DNA of 64,000 nucleotides, from contig NZ_AUDI01000012.1 in the NCBI RefSeq assembly GCF_000425385.1, forward strand, positions 218,263-282,262. The letters run 5' to 3'. Of the stretch, positions 45,480 to 54,720 are shown piece after piece. This DNA comes from Pseudoduganella violaceinigra DSM 15887 (GTDB taxonomy: Bacteria; Pseudomonadota; Gammaproteobacteria; Burkholderiales; Burkholderiaceae_D). The notes under the pieces are model-generated. The model saw nothing but the letters and a program-made list of their open reading frames with translations, was not told the origin of the DNA and searched no databases. The position numbers and the translations under genes are program-made. Position 1 is the stretch's first letter. The number at the start of each line of letters is the position of its first letter.

Positions 45480-47609
45480 ATGAACGCCCTGAACATGCCG
45501 CCATGGATGAGAGGCATCGCCGGCAACGGCCAGGCCCTGGCTGCGCCGATCCTGATCATCATGCTGCTGGCGATGATGATCCTGCCGTTGCCGGCGTTTG
45601 TGCTCGACCTGTTTTTCAGCTTCAATATCGCGCTGTCGATCATTGTCCTGCTGACCAGCCTGTACACGATCAAGCCGCTGGACTTCATGGCGTTTCCCAC
45701 CGTGCTGCTGGTATCGACCATGCTGCGCCTGTCGCTGAACGTGGCTTCGACCCGCGTCGTGCTGACCGAAGGCCATACCGGCCCGGATGCGGCGGGTAAA
45801 GTGATCGAGGCCTTCGGCCACTTCCTGATCGGCGGGAATTACACGGTTGGTATCGTGGTGTTCGTGATCCTGACCATCATCAACTTCGTGGTGGTGACCA
45901 AGGGCGCGGGCCGTATCGCTGAAGTGGGCGCGCGCTTCGCCCTGGACGCCATGCCCGGCAAGCAGATGGCGATCGACGCCGACCTGAACGCGGGCCTGAT
46001 CGGCGAGCCGGAGGCCAAGCGCCGCCGCAACGAGGTGTCGCAGGAGGCCGAATTCTACGGCGCCATGGACGGTGCCTCCAAATACGTGCGCGGCGACGCC
46101 GTGGCGGGCATCCTGGTGACCGTGATCAACGTGGTGGGCGGCCTGCTGGTGGGCATGATCCAGCACGATATGGGCTTTGCCGATGCGCTGAAAAATTACG
46201 TGCTGCTGGCCATCGGTGACGGCCTGGTGGCGCAGATTCCATCGCTGGTCATTTCGATCGCGGCCGGTATCGTGGTCTCCCGCGTGGCGTCCGAGACCGA
46301 CATCGGCACCCAGGTGATCAGCCAGCTGTTCGCCAAGCCGCAGGTGCTGTTCATCACCGGCGGCATCATCGGCGGCCTGGGCCTGATTCCCGGCATGCCG
46401 AACCTGGTCTTCATCCTGCTTGCGTCGACCCTGATCGGTTCCGGTTACCTGCAGCAGAAGCGCGCCAGGGAAAAGGCGGAGGCGGTGGCGACGGGCGAGG
46501 CGGCCGGTCCGGGCGGGGCCGCCGCAGCCGGTGCGGCCGGCGGCGCGCAGGCTGCGACCGAACAGGAGGAAGCCACCTGGCAGGACGTGCTGGCGGTCGA
46601 TACCCTCGGCCTGGAAGTGGGCTACCGCCTGATCCCGCTGGTGGACAAGAGCCAGGGCGGCGAGCTGCTCAAACGCATCAAGGGCATCCGCAAGAAATTC
46701 GCGCAGGAAGTGGGCTTCCTGGCGCCGCCGGTGCATATCCGCGACAACCTGGAATTGAAGCCCTCGGCCTACCGCATCACGCTGAAGGGCGTGGAAGTGG
46801 GCACGGGCGAGGCCTTCAACGGCCAGTACCTGGCGATCAACCCCGGCATGGCGAGCGGCACGCTGCCCGGCATGGTGACCACCGACCCGGCTTTCGGCCT
46901 GCCCGCGATCTGGATCGACGCTTCGCTGCGCGACCAGGCCACCGGCATGGGATATACCGTGGTCGATGCGGGGACCGTGGTGGCCACCCACTTGAACCAC
47001 CTGATCACGTCGCACGCTTCCGAATTGCTGGGCCGCGCGGAAGTGCAGTCGCTGCTCGATCACCTGGAAAAGGACGCGCCCAAGCTGGTGGAGGACCTGG
47101 TGCCGAAGATGGTGTCGCTGTCGACCTTGCAGAAAGTGCTGCAGAACCTGCTGGCGGAGGGGGTGCATATCCGCGATATGCGCACCATTATCGAGACGCT
47201 GGCGGAGTTCACGCCGCATACCCAGGATCCGAATGAGCTGACGGCGCAGGCGCGCGTGGCGCTGGGCCGTGCCATTGTGCAGCAGCTGTTCCCGGGCGGC
47301 GGCGAGCTGTCGGTGATGACGCTGGATAACCGCCTGGAGCGTTTGCTGATGCAGGCCATGCAGAGCGGGGGCGCCGATGCGGCGGGGATTGAGCCGGGAC
47401 TGGCCGATACCATTGCGCAGCAGGCGGCTGCGGCGACGGCGCAGCAGGAGGCGCTGGGTGTGACGCCGGTGCTGCTGGTGCCGGGCGCGTTGCGGCCGCT
47501 GCTGTCGAAGTTCCTGCGCCGTGCATTGCCGCAGCTGAAGGTGCTGTCGCATGCGGAGATTCCGGAGTCGAAGACGATTCGGGTGACCGCGCTGGTTGGC
47601 GCGCAGTGA
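45480..47609 (+). CDS. flhA: flagellar export apparatus protein FlhA
   Basis: A 709-aa export-gate protein. Eight predicted transmembrane helices occupy about 20-325, with the FHIPEP-family regions TRVVLTEGHTG and GRIAEVGARFALDAMPGKQMAIDADL. A linker rich in Ala/Gly (about 338-355) leads to the cytoplasmic chaperone-docking domain. GGAGTAAGAG precedes ATG 45480. Confidence 0.97.
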   Translation: MNALNMPPWMRGIAGNGQALAAPILIIMLLAMMILPLPAFVLDLFFSFNIALSIIVLLTSLYTIKPLDFMAFPTVLLVSTMLRLSLNVASTRVVLTEGHTGPDAAGKVIEAFGHFLIGGNYTVGIVVFVILTIINFVVVTKGAGRIAEVGARFALDAMPGKQMAIDADLNAGLIGEPEAKRRRNEVSQEAEFYGAMDGASKYVRGDAVAGILVTVINVVGGLLVGMIQHDMGFADALKNYVLLAIGDGLVAQIPSLVISIAAGIVVSRVASETDIGTQVISQLFAKPQVLFITGGIIGGLGLIPGMPNLVFILLASTLIGSGYLQQKRAREKAEAVATGEAAGPGGAAAAGAAGGAQAATEQEEATWQDVLAVDTLGLEVGYRLIPLVDKSQGGELLKRIKGIRKKFAQEVGFLAPPVHIRDNLELKPSAYRITLKGVEVGTGEAFNGQYLAINPGMASGTLPGMVTTDPAFGLPAIWIDASLRDQATGMGYTVVDAGTVVATHLNHLITSHASELLGRAEVQSLLDHLEKDAPKLVEDLVPKMVSLSTLQKVLQNLLAEGVHIRDMRTIIETLAEFTPHTQDPNELTAQARVALGRAIVQQLFPGGGELSVMTLDNRLERLLMQAMQSGGADAAGIEPGLADTIAQQAAAATAQQEALGVTPVLLVPGALRPLLSKFLRRALPQLKVLSHAEIPESKTIRVTALVGAQ

Positions 47610-47699
47610 CACCGTCTGCGGCACCGCCAAATGGATGGTTGTGTGCCGTGGACCTGCGTTGAACATCGAAGGCCTCAAACGCGGCATACAGCGCTCGTG

Positions 47700-47745
47700 C
47701 AGACAGGGGCAGCCCCTTGGGTCTGACCCCCGGTTTACCGGTTTT
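47700..47745. repeat. REP-like hairpin and weak terminator after flhA
   Basis: A compound hairpin pairs CAGAC (47700-47704) with GTCTG (47721-47725) around GGGGC-A-GCCCC. It is followed by CCGGT-TT-ACCGG and TTTT (47730-47745), a short terminator-like stem. The GGGGTCAGACCC core on the minus strand resembles the element at 3726-3799. It lies in the 232-bp flhA-flhF gap, where I see no gene. Confidence 0.5.
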
Positions 47746-47841
47746 GAATTAAGCGGCATTTCCCAAGCTATTCCGCCCTTTGTTACCCATGCGCATCGTC
47801 AATAATCTGACCATGTGCGTATCAGCAGGAGCAGCTGGAAC

Positions 47842-49206
47842 ATGAACGTTAAAAAATTTACCGCCCCCACATCGCGTGAAGCGCTGCGCAAAGTGCGCGA
47901 AACGCTGGGCCCGGACGCGGTGATCCTGTCCAACCGCGCGGTCGACGGCGCCGTGGAAATCCTGGCCCTGGCCGGCGACGATGCCGCCGCCCTGGCCCCG
48001 CACGCCTCCGATTCCCCGATGTCCGCCCCGGCCCCGCACCTGGATCTGGCCCCGGCGCCGGCCGCACCGGTCGAGCATGCGCCGTCCCTGGTGTCGCATC
48101 CCGTTGCGCCGGTGGTGCGCGCCAGCCCGCGCCCGGCACCCGCGCTGCCGCGCGCGCCGGCCCGTCCGGCAGCGGCCGCACCAGCGCTCGATATGGACCG
48201 CATCTCCTCCATGGTGGCCGAAGCCGTCGCCAGCGCCAAAGCCAGCGCGGCCGCCGAAATGAGCAGCATGATGGGCGAGCTGCGCGCCATGCGCGGCATG
48301 ATGGAAACCCAGCTCAACGAACTGGCCTTCAGCAATACCCAGCAGCGCGAGCCGCACAAGACCGCCGTGCTGCGCGAGCTGTTGGCCGCCGGCTTCTCCG
48401 CCAGCCTGGCGCGCTACCTGACCGACAAGCTGCCGGCCACCCGCGATGCCGGCGAGGCGGTGCAGTGGACCCGCACCGTCCTGGCGCGCAATATCAGCGC
48501 CATGAACAATGAAGACGCGCTGCTGGAGAAGGGCGGCGTGTTCGCCCTGGTCGGCCCCACCGGCGTCGGCAAGACCACCACCACGGCCAAGCTGGCCGCG
48601 CGCTGCGTGATGCGCCACGGCCCGGAAAAACTGGCCCTGATCACCACCGACGCCTATCGTATCGGCGCCCACGAGCAGCTGCGCATTTACGGCAAGATCC
48701 TGGGCGTGATGGTGCACTCGGTGAAGGACGAAGCCGACCTGCGCATCGCCCTCAATGAACTGAAAAACAAGCACACCGTGCTGATCGACACGGTCGGCGT
48801 CAGCCAGCGCGACCAGATGGTGGCCGAGCAGGTCGCCATGCTGCAGGGCGTGGGCGCCAATGTGCAGCGCATCCTGTGCATGAACGCCACCTCGACCCAG
48901 GAGACCCTGGCCGAGGTGGTGGGTGCCTACCAGGGCAGCGGGCTGGCCGGCGCCATCGTCACCAAGCTGGACGAAGCGGCCTCGATCGGCTCCGTGCTGG
49001 ACGTGGTGATCCGCCACAAGCTGCGCCTGTTCTACGCCTCCAACGGCCAGCGCGTGCCGGAAGACCTGCACCTGGCCGATCCGGCGGCGCTGGTGGCGCG
49101 CGCCTTCGGCGGCCAGTCCGCCGCGAAATATGGCGACGCCGAACTGCCGCTGCTGGTAGCGGGCGCCGCCCACGACCCAATGCTGCGCGAGGTACGCTTT
49201 GGCTAA
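47842..49206 (+). CDS. flhF: flagellar biosynthesis GTPase FlhF
   Basis: A 454-aa SRP-type GTPase that sets the number and (polar) site of flagella. An N-terminal basic/helical domain (MNVKKFTAPTSREALRKVRE) and Ala/Pro-rich linker (about 45-115) precede the NG domain: P-loop GPTGVGKTTTTAKLA, TTDAYRIGAHEQL, DTVGVSQRDQ and TKLDEAASIG. AGGAGCAG lies upstream of ATG 47842. The next gene encodes its regulator FlhG. Confidence 0.97.
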   Translation: MNVKKFTAPTSREALRKVRETLGPDAVILSNRAVDGAVEILALAGDDAAALAPHASDSPMSAPAPHLDLAPAPAAPVEHAPSLVSHPVAPVVRASPRPAPALPRAPARPAAAAPALDMDRISSMVAEAVASAKASAAAEMSSMMGELRAMRGMMETQLNELAFSNTQQREPHKTAVLRELLAAGFSASLARYLTDKLPATRDAGEAVQWTRTVLARNISAMNNEDALLEKGGVFALVGPTGVGKTTTTAKLAARCVMRHGPEKLALITTDAYRIGAHEQLRIYGKILGVMVHSVKDEADLRIALNELKNKHTVLIDTVGVSQRDQMVAEQVAMLQGVGANVQRILCMNATSTQETLAEVVGAYQGSGLAGAIVTKLDEAASIGSVLDVVIRHKLRLFYASNGQRVPEDLHLADPAALVARAFGGQSAAKYGDAELPLLVAGAAHDPMLREVRFG

Positions 49207-49999
49207 TTTCGACTTCGACCAGGCGGAGGGCCTGCGCCGGATGCTGGCCGGCCCCCGGCCGCGCATCATCACGTTCCTGTCGGCCACGCCGCAGGACGAC
49301 AAGGGCGCCATGCTGGTCAATCTGGGCGCCTCGCTGTCGCAGGCGGGCAACGATGTGCTGCTGGTCGATGCCTGCGCCAGCGCCCACGGCGTGGTGTCCC
49401 GCCTGGGCCTGGACCACGGCAGCAGCCTGCTCGACGTGGCGCGCCAGCGCTGCGGCCTGAACCAGGTGCTGCATGCGGCGCCGCAAGGCTTCAATGTGGT
49501 GTCGATGACGCGCGGCGAGGGGCGCCGTGGCCCCGACGAAGGGCGCCGCCTGGCCAAGGCCTTCGGCGTCCTGGCCAGCCAGGCCGGCATCGTGCTGGTG
49601 GACGGCGAATTCGACGGCGCGGCCTTCCCGGTGCCGCTGATGGCCAGTTCCGAGATCGTGGTGCAGGTGTCAAACAGCGCCACATCCATCAAGAATGCTT
49701 ATATGATGATCAAGCGGCTCAACCATGAGCTGGGCCGCCGCCCCTTCGGCATCCTGGTCACCGGCGCTTCCGAGGCCGACGCCAGGGTGGTTTACGATAA
49801 TATGGCACATGCGGCAAGCCGTTACCTGGCGGTCAACCTCGTTTCCATGGGGTCCGTTCCGGCGGACGAATACCTGCAGCGTGCAGCACGGCTGGGCCGT
49901 GCGGTGGTGGACGCCTTCCCCCTGGCCGGGGCTTCGGTGGCCTTCCGCCAGCTGGCCGGGCGTTTTGCAATGGGGAGCTGCAACCATTTTAGAGCCTGA
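49199..49999 (+). CDS. flhG: FlhG/FleN-like flagellar number regulator with degenerate P-loop
   Basis: A 266-aa MinD-like protein. The N-terminus keeps the FlhF-activating helix motif DQAEGLR (about 7-13). Where FlhG normally has a KGGVGKT deviant Walker A, the chain reads LSATPQDDKGAMLVNLG: the glycines and the GKT are absent. Later MinD-like strands remain (DVLLVDACAS, GIVLVDGEFD). ATP-driven dimerisation is therefore doubtful. The start is TTG 49199, overlapping the flhF stop by 8 bases and preceded by GAGG. Confidence 0.82.
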   Translation: MANFDFDQAEGLRRMLAGPRPRIITFLSATPQDDKGAMLVNLGASLSQAGNDVLLVDACASAHGVVSRLGLDHGSSLLDVARQRCGLNQVLHAAPQGFNVVSMTRGEGRRGPDEGRRLAKAFGVLASQAGIVLVDGEFDGAAFPVPLMASSEIVVQVSNSATSIKNAYMMIKRLNHELGRRPFGILVTGASEADARVVYDNMAHAASRYLAVNLVSMGSVPADEYLQRAARLGRAVVDAFPLAGASVAFRQLAGRFAMGSCNHFRA

Positions 50000-50016
50000 A
50001 AAGAACTAGAACCTTT

Positions 50017-50748
50017 ATGTACACGGTCAAAGGGAAGGTGGACAAGGATTCCTTGCTGACGGAGCACATGCCGTTGGTCAAGCGCCTGGCCCACCATATG
50101 AAGGCAAAATTGCCGCCCAGTGTGGAAGTGGATGACCTGGTACAGGCAGGCATGATCGGCTTGCTCGACGCAATCAATCGTTACGAAGAAACCCACGGCG
50201 CCCAGTTCGAGACGTACGCGGTGATGCGCATCCGCGGCGCCATGCTCGATGAACTGCGGTCGTCCGACTGGATGCCGCGCTCGATGCGGCAGGACATGCG
50301 CAAGATTGAAACCGCGATGGCCGCCCTGCAGCAGCGCCTGGGCCGCCCGCCGACCGAGTCGGAAGTGGCGAAATCGCTCAAACTGTCGCTGGCCGACTAC
50401 CAGGAAATGCTGTCCGAGGGCGGCGGCCACCAGCTGGTGTACTACGAAGATTTTCACGAGGAAGACGGCAACGACAGCTTCCTCGACCGCTATGCCCATG
50501 ATGAAGATGCCGATCCGCTGCGCGCGCTGCTCGATACCGACTTCCGCCAGGCTGTGATCGATGCGATTGATGCGCTGCCGCCACGTGAGAAGATGCTGAT
50601 GGGCCTTTACTACGAGGAAGAGCTGAACCTGAAAGAGATCGGCGCCGTGATGGGCGTGTCCGAGTCGCGGGTATCGCAATTGCATACGCAGGCCGTAGCG
50701 CGCCTGCGTGCCTCGCTGCGGGAGCAGGCATGGACTGGTCCAGCGTAG
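50017..50748 (+). CDS. fliA: flagellar sigma factor 28
   Basis: A 243-aa sigma factor. Region 2 is PLVKRLAHHMKAKLPPSVEVDDLVQAGMIGLLDAI, region 3 YQEMLSE-like, and region 4 contains LPPREKMLMGLYYEEELNLKEIGAVMGVSESRVSQLHTQA with its HTH. It transcribes late flagellar and chemotaxis genes; a strong match to its promoter consensus occurs before flgM (54721-54747). Its 3' end overlaps motC by 19 bases. Confidence 0.97.
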   Translation: MYTVKGKVDKDSLLTEHMPLVKRLAHHMKAKLPPSVEVDDLVQAGMIGLLDAINRYEETHGAQFETYAVMRIRGAMLDELRSSDWMPRSMRQDMRKIETAMAALQQRLGRPPTESEVAKSLKLSLADYQEMLSEGGGHQLVYYEDFHEEDGNDSFLDRYAHDEDADPLRALLDTDFRQAVIDAIDALPPREKMLMGLYYEEELNLKEIGAVMGVSESRVSQLHTQAVARLRASLREQAWTGPA

Positions 50749-51476
50749 CCGGCGTGCTGCTGGCGCTGGCCGGCATCATCGTCGGCCAGGGGCTGGAAGG
50801 CGGCAAACTCTCTTCCCTGCTGCAGCCGGCCGCCTTTGCCATCGTGGTGGTCGGCACCTTCGGCGCCGTCATGCTGCAAACCCGGGTGCCGACCCTGCGC
50901 CGCGGCCTGCGGATGGTGCGCTGGGTGTTCCAGCCGCCGCCGGACAACCGCGCCCAGCTGGCGCGCGACATCAACAACTGGAGCATGCTGGCCCGGCGCG
51001 ACGGGCTGCTGGCGCTGGAGCGCCCCATGCTGGCCGCCAAGGACAAATTTGTCGCCAAGGGCTTGCGCATGATCGTGGACGGCATCAACCCGGACAAGAT
51101 GCGCCAGATGCTGGATATGGAAATCTCAGCCTTCGAAACGGCGGAGCGCCAGGCCGTGCGCATCTGGGAATCGGCGGCCGGCTATTCGCCGACCATCGGC
51201 ATCCTGGGCGCGGTGCTGGGCCTGATCCACGTGATGGAAAACCTGACCGACCCGAGCAAACTCGGTTCCGGCATTGCCGTGGCGTTCGTGTCGACCATCT
51301 ACGGCGTCGGCCTGGCCAACCTGTTCTTCTACCCGATCGCCAACAAGCTCAAGACCATCGTCACGCGCCAGGTCTACCTGCAGGAGCTGACCGCTTCCGT
51401 GTTCTACGATATCGCCACCGGCGACTTCACGCGTGTCATCGACGAACGGGTCGCGACCCTGATGCGGGAGCCGTGA
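50730..51476 (+). CDS. motC: flagellar motor stator protein MotC (MotA family)
   Basis: A 248-aa MotA-type stator subunit with four transmembrane helices (about 5-25, 32-50, 150-172, 182-202). The cytoplasmic loop carries charged residues (DNRAQLARDINNWSMLARRDG) that contact the rotor, and the Pro of SPTIGILGAVLGL is conserved. Fusion with motD in one unit after fliA resembles the Pseudomonas MotCD arrangement rather than enteric MotAB. Confidence 0.9.
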   Translation: MDWSSVAGVLLALAGIIVGQGLEGGKLSSLLQPAAFAIVVVGTFGAVMLQTRVPTLRRGLRMVRWVFQPPPDNRAQLARDINNWSMLARRDGLLALERPMLAAKDKFVAKGLRMIVDGINPDKMRQMLDMEISAFETAERQAVRIWESAAGYSPTIGILGAVLGLIHVMENLTDPSKLGSGIAVAFVSTIYGVGLANLFFYPIANKLKTIVTRQVYLQELTASVFYDIATGDFTRVIDERVATLMREP

Positions 51477-51477
51477 C

Positions 51478-52239
51478 ATGCAGAACCGCCGCGCGCGCCG
51501 CAAGTTCGACGACGATCCCGAGAACCACGAGCGCTGGCTGATCTCCTACGCCGACTTCATCACGCTGCTGTTCGCCTTCTTTGTCGTGATGTATGCGATT
51601 TCCTCGGTTAACCTGGGCAAGTACAAGGTGTTTTCCGACGCCCTGGGCGATGCTTTCGGCGGTTCCGGCTCCGCGCCGCCGAACAATAACGAAATCCAGA
51701 GCCTGCCCATTCCCAATCCGGCGCAGCGCAAGCGCAATGAGCAGATCAAGCGCGAGAAGGAGCAGATGACGCGCCTGGCCAAGGACCTGAGCAGCACGCT
51801 GGCGCCCCTGGTCAAGGAGGGCAAGGTCAGGGTAACGCAGAACAGCCGCGGGGTCAGCGTCGAGATCAATGCGTCGGTGCTGTTCAATCCGGGCGATGCG
51901 CGCCTGACCGATGAATCGCGCGAGGCGCTGACGGCGGTGGCGACCCTATTGAAAAGCGACCCGCATGCGGTGCAGGTGGAGGGGCACACCGATAATATGC
52001 CGATCAGGAATGCAGCCTATCCGTCGAACTGGGAATTGTCGGCGGTGCGGGCGGGCAGCGTGGTGCGCCTGTTCATCGAGTCCGGCATTGCGCCATCGCG
52101 CATGACGGCGGTGGGGCATGCCGACAACCAGCCGGTGGCGCCGAATACGGACCCGGAATCGCGCGCCCGCAACCGGCGCGTGGCGGTGACGATTCTTTCT
52201 GGGATTCCGGATCCGGCGACCGAGATTCCCAACCAGTAA
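51478..52239 (+). CDS. motD: flagellar motor stator protein MotD (MotB family)
   Basis: A 253-aa MotB-type protein. A short basic N-terminus, one transmembrane helix with the proton-carrying Asp (ISYADFITLLFAFFVVMYAI, Asp about 22) and a C-terminal OmpA-like peptidoglycan-binding domain (VQVEGHTDNMPIRNAAYPSNWELSAVRA) are present. It starts one base after the motC stop. A short GC stem (52241-52257) follows the stop. Confidence 0.92.
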   Translation: MQNRRARRKFDDDPENHERWLISYADFITLLFAFFVVMYAISSVNLGKYKVFSDALGDAFGGSGSAPPNNNEIQSLPIPNPAQRKRNEQIKREKEQMTRLAKDLSSTLAPLVKEGKVRVTQNSRGVSVEINASVLFNPGDARLTDESREALTAVATLLKSDPHAVQVEGHTDNMPIRNAAYPSNWELSAVRAGSVVRLFIESGIAPSRMTAVGHADNQPVAPNTDPESRARNRRVAVTILSGIPDPATEIPNQ

Positions 52240-52268
52240 ACCGGCCAGGCGGGCCGGTGTTAGCGCTG

Positions 52269-53834
52269 TTAAGCGCGCAGGCGCTCCGGATGATGCATGT
52301 CCGCGCGCAGGCGCTGGCGGCGGCGCCAGCTCCAGGCCGTGCCAATCGCCGCGATGGCAAACAGCAAGGCCGCCACGGGCCAGGCCGAGGTGCGCAGGTT
52401 GCGCCGCGCCTGCTCGTCCATCAGCTCCTCGGGGAAGGGGCGCGGCTCCACCGGCACCACCTGCCACTTGCTGCGGTCGGCCGGCGCGCGCGCCATGAAT
52501 TCATCGATGGAATACGCCGGCGCCGAGCCGAAGGCGCGGCTCGATGGCAGCTGGGGAATGCGCACCAGCATCACCGCCGCCACATCGGACTGCAGCTGCT
52601 GCTCGAAACCGCCCAGCTGGCGGCCGGGCTGCCCGCCCAGCATGGCCAGCAAGTCGTGGCCCAGGGCGTCGAAGGCCACCGCCGGGTGCAAGCGGGTCTG
52701 CTCTTCGGTGAAGTAGCTGAAAGCCTTGCGGCCGCTGGCGATGCTCAAGTCCTTGGCCGCCATATAGCCGAAGGCGCCGACCGCCTTCAGGCGATTGGTC
52801 GGGCCCTGCTGCGGCCATTGCCAGCCCAGCTTGCGCAGGATGTCCACGCTGATGCCGGTGCAGTTGGCGGCGGCGTGCTTGTAGCTGAAATGGTGGGCGT
52901 AGAACTCGCGGAACACCTGGTTGACATTGCTCTGGTAGGCCTGCGCCGTGCGGGCATCGTTCAGCACCGCCACCAGCATATAGGACGGCCGGTAGTACTG
53001 CTGGCCGCTGTTCAGGTCCATCAGGTAGTTATCCATCGGCAGCGCCGACGCGACAATGCCTTTTTCGCTGTACGAATCGAGGCTGTAGAAGTTGTTGACC
53101 ATCCAGTCCGACCATTCGCCCTGCGGGCCGAGGCGGCCGGTGGCGATCGCGAAATGGCCGCCGTAGGCTTCGTCATCGTCGCCCTGGGCGCCGCTCAGCA
53201 CGATGGCCAGCACTGGCTTGCCGGCCAGGTCGGCCTCGGGCGCGCCGGGCCGCTGCCAGACCTTGCGCACCGCAAAGTCGGCGCGTGCGCCGCCTTCGGC
53301 CTGGCGCACGAAGCCCTGCAGGTTGTCGCTGCCGGAGAGCGGCTGCAGCGGCAGCTTGCCGGCATTGATCACATAATCGCGCGGCCAGATGGTGCGCGCC
53401 ACGAACTGCTGGCCGGCCTCATCCCATTCACCGCGCACCCGCACCTCGCGCTGGCGGAAGAACGCTTCCGAACTGGCGTCGAAGTAGGAGCGGTTGGTGG
53501 CGATCTTCGGCGTCAGGCGCAGCTTTAGCGTGCTGCCGTCGGCGGTCTGCAGCGACGTGCCGTCATAGCGGGCCTGCGGCACCAGTTGCGGCGAGCCGAG
53601 CCAGACCAGGCCTGGCGTATCGCCGGCGCCCGGTTTCGGCAGGGCGACCAGGTCGTCCTGGAAATACCAGAGGGCTGGCTGGTGGGCGCAGTGGTCGCAG
53701 CGGCCCTCGGCCATGCTGAACTTGTCGGCGGGAAGCAGTCCGATCCGTTCGCTGCCCAGGGCGGGCTGGACGGGCATGGCTTCGGCTTGGGCGGCACCTG
53801 CCGCCAGGATAATTCCTGAGAGAAATGTACGCAT
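52269..53834 (-). CDS. envelope protein of unknown function with C-terminal membrane anchor
   Basis: A 521-aa protein with a signal peptide (MRTFLSGIILAAGAAQAEA) and a C-terminal helix (AWPVAALLFAIAAIGTAW) followed by an Arg-rich tail, so it is probably anchored with a large periplasmic domain. The segment GGHFAIATG (about 225) and later FSYKHAAANCTGISVDILRKLGW (about 340) place a His and a Cys as in permuted NlpC/P60-like (DUF4105-type) hydrolases; this is a tentative reading. Two CxxC-like Cys (EGRCDHCAH) lie near residue 45. It is convergent with motD. Confidence 0.6.
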   Translation of the reverse strand: MRTFLSGIILAAGAAQAEAMPVQPALGSERIGLLPADKFSMAEGRCDHCAHQPALWYFQDDLVALPKPGAGDTPGLVWLGSPQLVPQARYDGTSLQTADGSTLKLRLTPKIATNRSYFDASSEAFFRQREVRVRGEWDEAGQQFVARTIWPRDYVINAGKLPLQPLSGSDNLQGFVRQAEGGARADFAVRKVWQRPGAPEADLAGKPVLAIVLSGAQGDDDEAYGGHFAIATGRLGPQGEWSDWMVNNFYSLDSYSEKGIVASALPMDNYLMDLNSGQQYYRPSYMLVAVLNDARTAQAYQSNVNQVFREFYAHHFSYKHAAANCTGISVDILRKLGWQWPQQGPTNRLKAVGAFGYMAAKDLSIASGRKAFSYFTEEQTRLHPAVAFDALGHDLLAMLGGQPGRQLGGFEQQLQSDVAAVMLVRIPQLPSSRAFGSAPAYSIDEFMARAPADRSKWQVVPVEPRPFPEELMDEQARRNLRTSAWPVAALLFAIAAIGTAWSWRRRQRLRADMHHPERLRA

Positions 53835-53877
53835 TTGCAGATTATGCAACAACCGGCCGCGCGCCGGTTGGAAAATT

Positions 53878-54342
53878 TCAGCCGGCGATAAAGCCGCGGC
53901 GGGTGCTGCCGCCGGTCGTCAGGCCGCTCGGGCCGTACACCGTGGTTTGCTGCGGGCGCAGCGCTTGCAGGGCGCCCTGGGTGTGGCCCAGGTGCTTGTT
54001 GATCAGGATGCCATTCAGGCGGTTCAGCTCTTTGGCTTCGCGCGTCTGGTCCAGCAGGCGCTGCCACAGCAGATTGGCGGCATCGTCGTGCTGGGCTTGC
54101 AACCAGGATTCCATGCCCGCTTCCAGGGCGGGGAAACCGGCGTCGGCCAGGGCGCGGTGGCGTCCGGCGGCCAGATCGGCCATGGCATTGACCAGGGCTG
54201 ACTTGTGCGGGGTGAGCGCGGTCAGGTGCTCGATGTCCGCCGCGACCAGGTCCTGCTGCTCCTGTTTCAGCACTGCCAGCAGTTCGGTAATCTTGTCCAA
54301 TTCAGCCTGCAGGCTGTGTTTTGGCGAGATAGCGGCCATCAT
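53878..54342 (-). CDS. flgN: flagellar chaperone FlgN
   Basis: A 154-aa mostly alpha-helical protein; LQAELDKITELLAVLKQEQQDLVAADIEHL and ANLLWQRLLDQTREAKELNRLNGILINKHL match the FlgN pattern. It is the export chaperone for the hook-junction proteins FlgK and FlgL. AAGGAAGC precedes ATG 54342, 6 bases after the flgM stop. The C-terminal ~20 residues (GPSGLTTGGSTRRGFIAG) are the usual flexible tail. Confidence 0.9.
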   Translation of the reverse strand: MMAAISPKHSLQAELDKITELLAVLKQEQQDLVAADIEHLTALTPHKSALVNAMADLAAGRHRALADAGFPALEAGMESWLQAQHDDAANLLWQRLLDQTREAKELNRLNGILINKHLGHTQGALQALRPQQTTVYGPSGLTTGGSTRRGFIAG

Positions 54343-54348
54343 GCTTCC

Positions 54349-54672
54349 TTAACGTTGCTTGCGTGCGTTCAGCAGGTCGCGGACCGTGTCCAGCAAACCA
54401 TCCGCCACTTTTTCCGAATTGACCTGGAACTGTCCGTCAGCAATGGCCATCTTGATGCGTTCGACTTTCTTGGTGTCGAATACGCCACTGCTGGCGGCAG
54501 CGCCGCTGGCCGCCAACGCCTGTCCTTGAGCCGACAGGCGCACATTGTCGGTACCTGCCTGCGGTGCGGTGGAAGCCGCCGCGGCGGCCTTGTCCGCGCC
54601 GCGCGCGTTCGTGCCCGTCGCGGGCGAACTTGGCAAGCCCGGCGTGTTCTTCAATGTATCGTTGATCTTCAC
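54349..54672 (-). CDS. flgM: anti-sigma-28 factor FlgM
   Basis: A 107-aa secreted inhibitor of FliA. The N-terminal KINDTLKNTPGLP and the C-terminal sigma-binding helices (VERIKMAIADGQFQVNSEKVADGLLDTVRDLL) are clear, with a disordered Ala-rich middle. The start is GTG 54672, preceded by GAGGA at good spacing; the longer open frame runs into the promoter. It is driven by a sigma-28 promoter, giving the usual feedback loop. Confidence 0.93.
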   Translation of the reverse strand: MKINDTLKNTPGLPSSPATGTNARGADKAAAAASTAPQAGTDNVRLSAQGQALAASGAAASSGVFDTKKVERIKMAIADGQFQVNSEKVADGLLDTVRDLLNARKQR

Positions 54673-54720
54673 AGCTTTATCCTCGTCTGGTTGGAGTACT
54701 TTACCCCGGCATACGAGTCT

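Noticed and set aside
45381..47759. A 792-codon minus-strand frame opposite flhA
   Set aside because: Shadow frame; flhA is unambiguous on the other strand.
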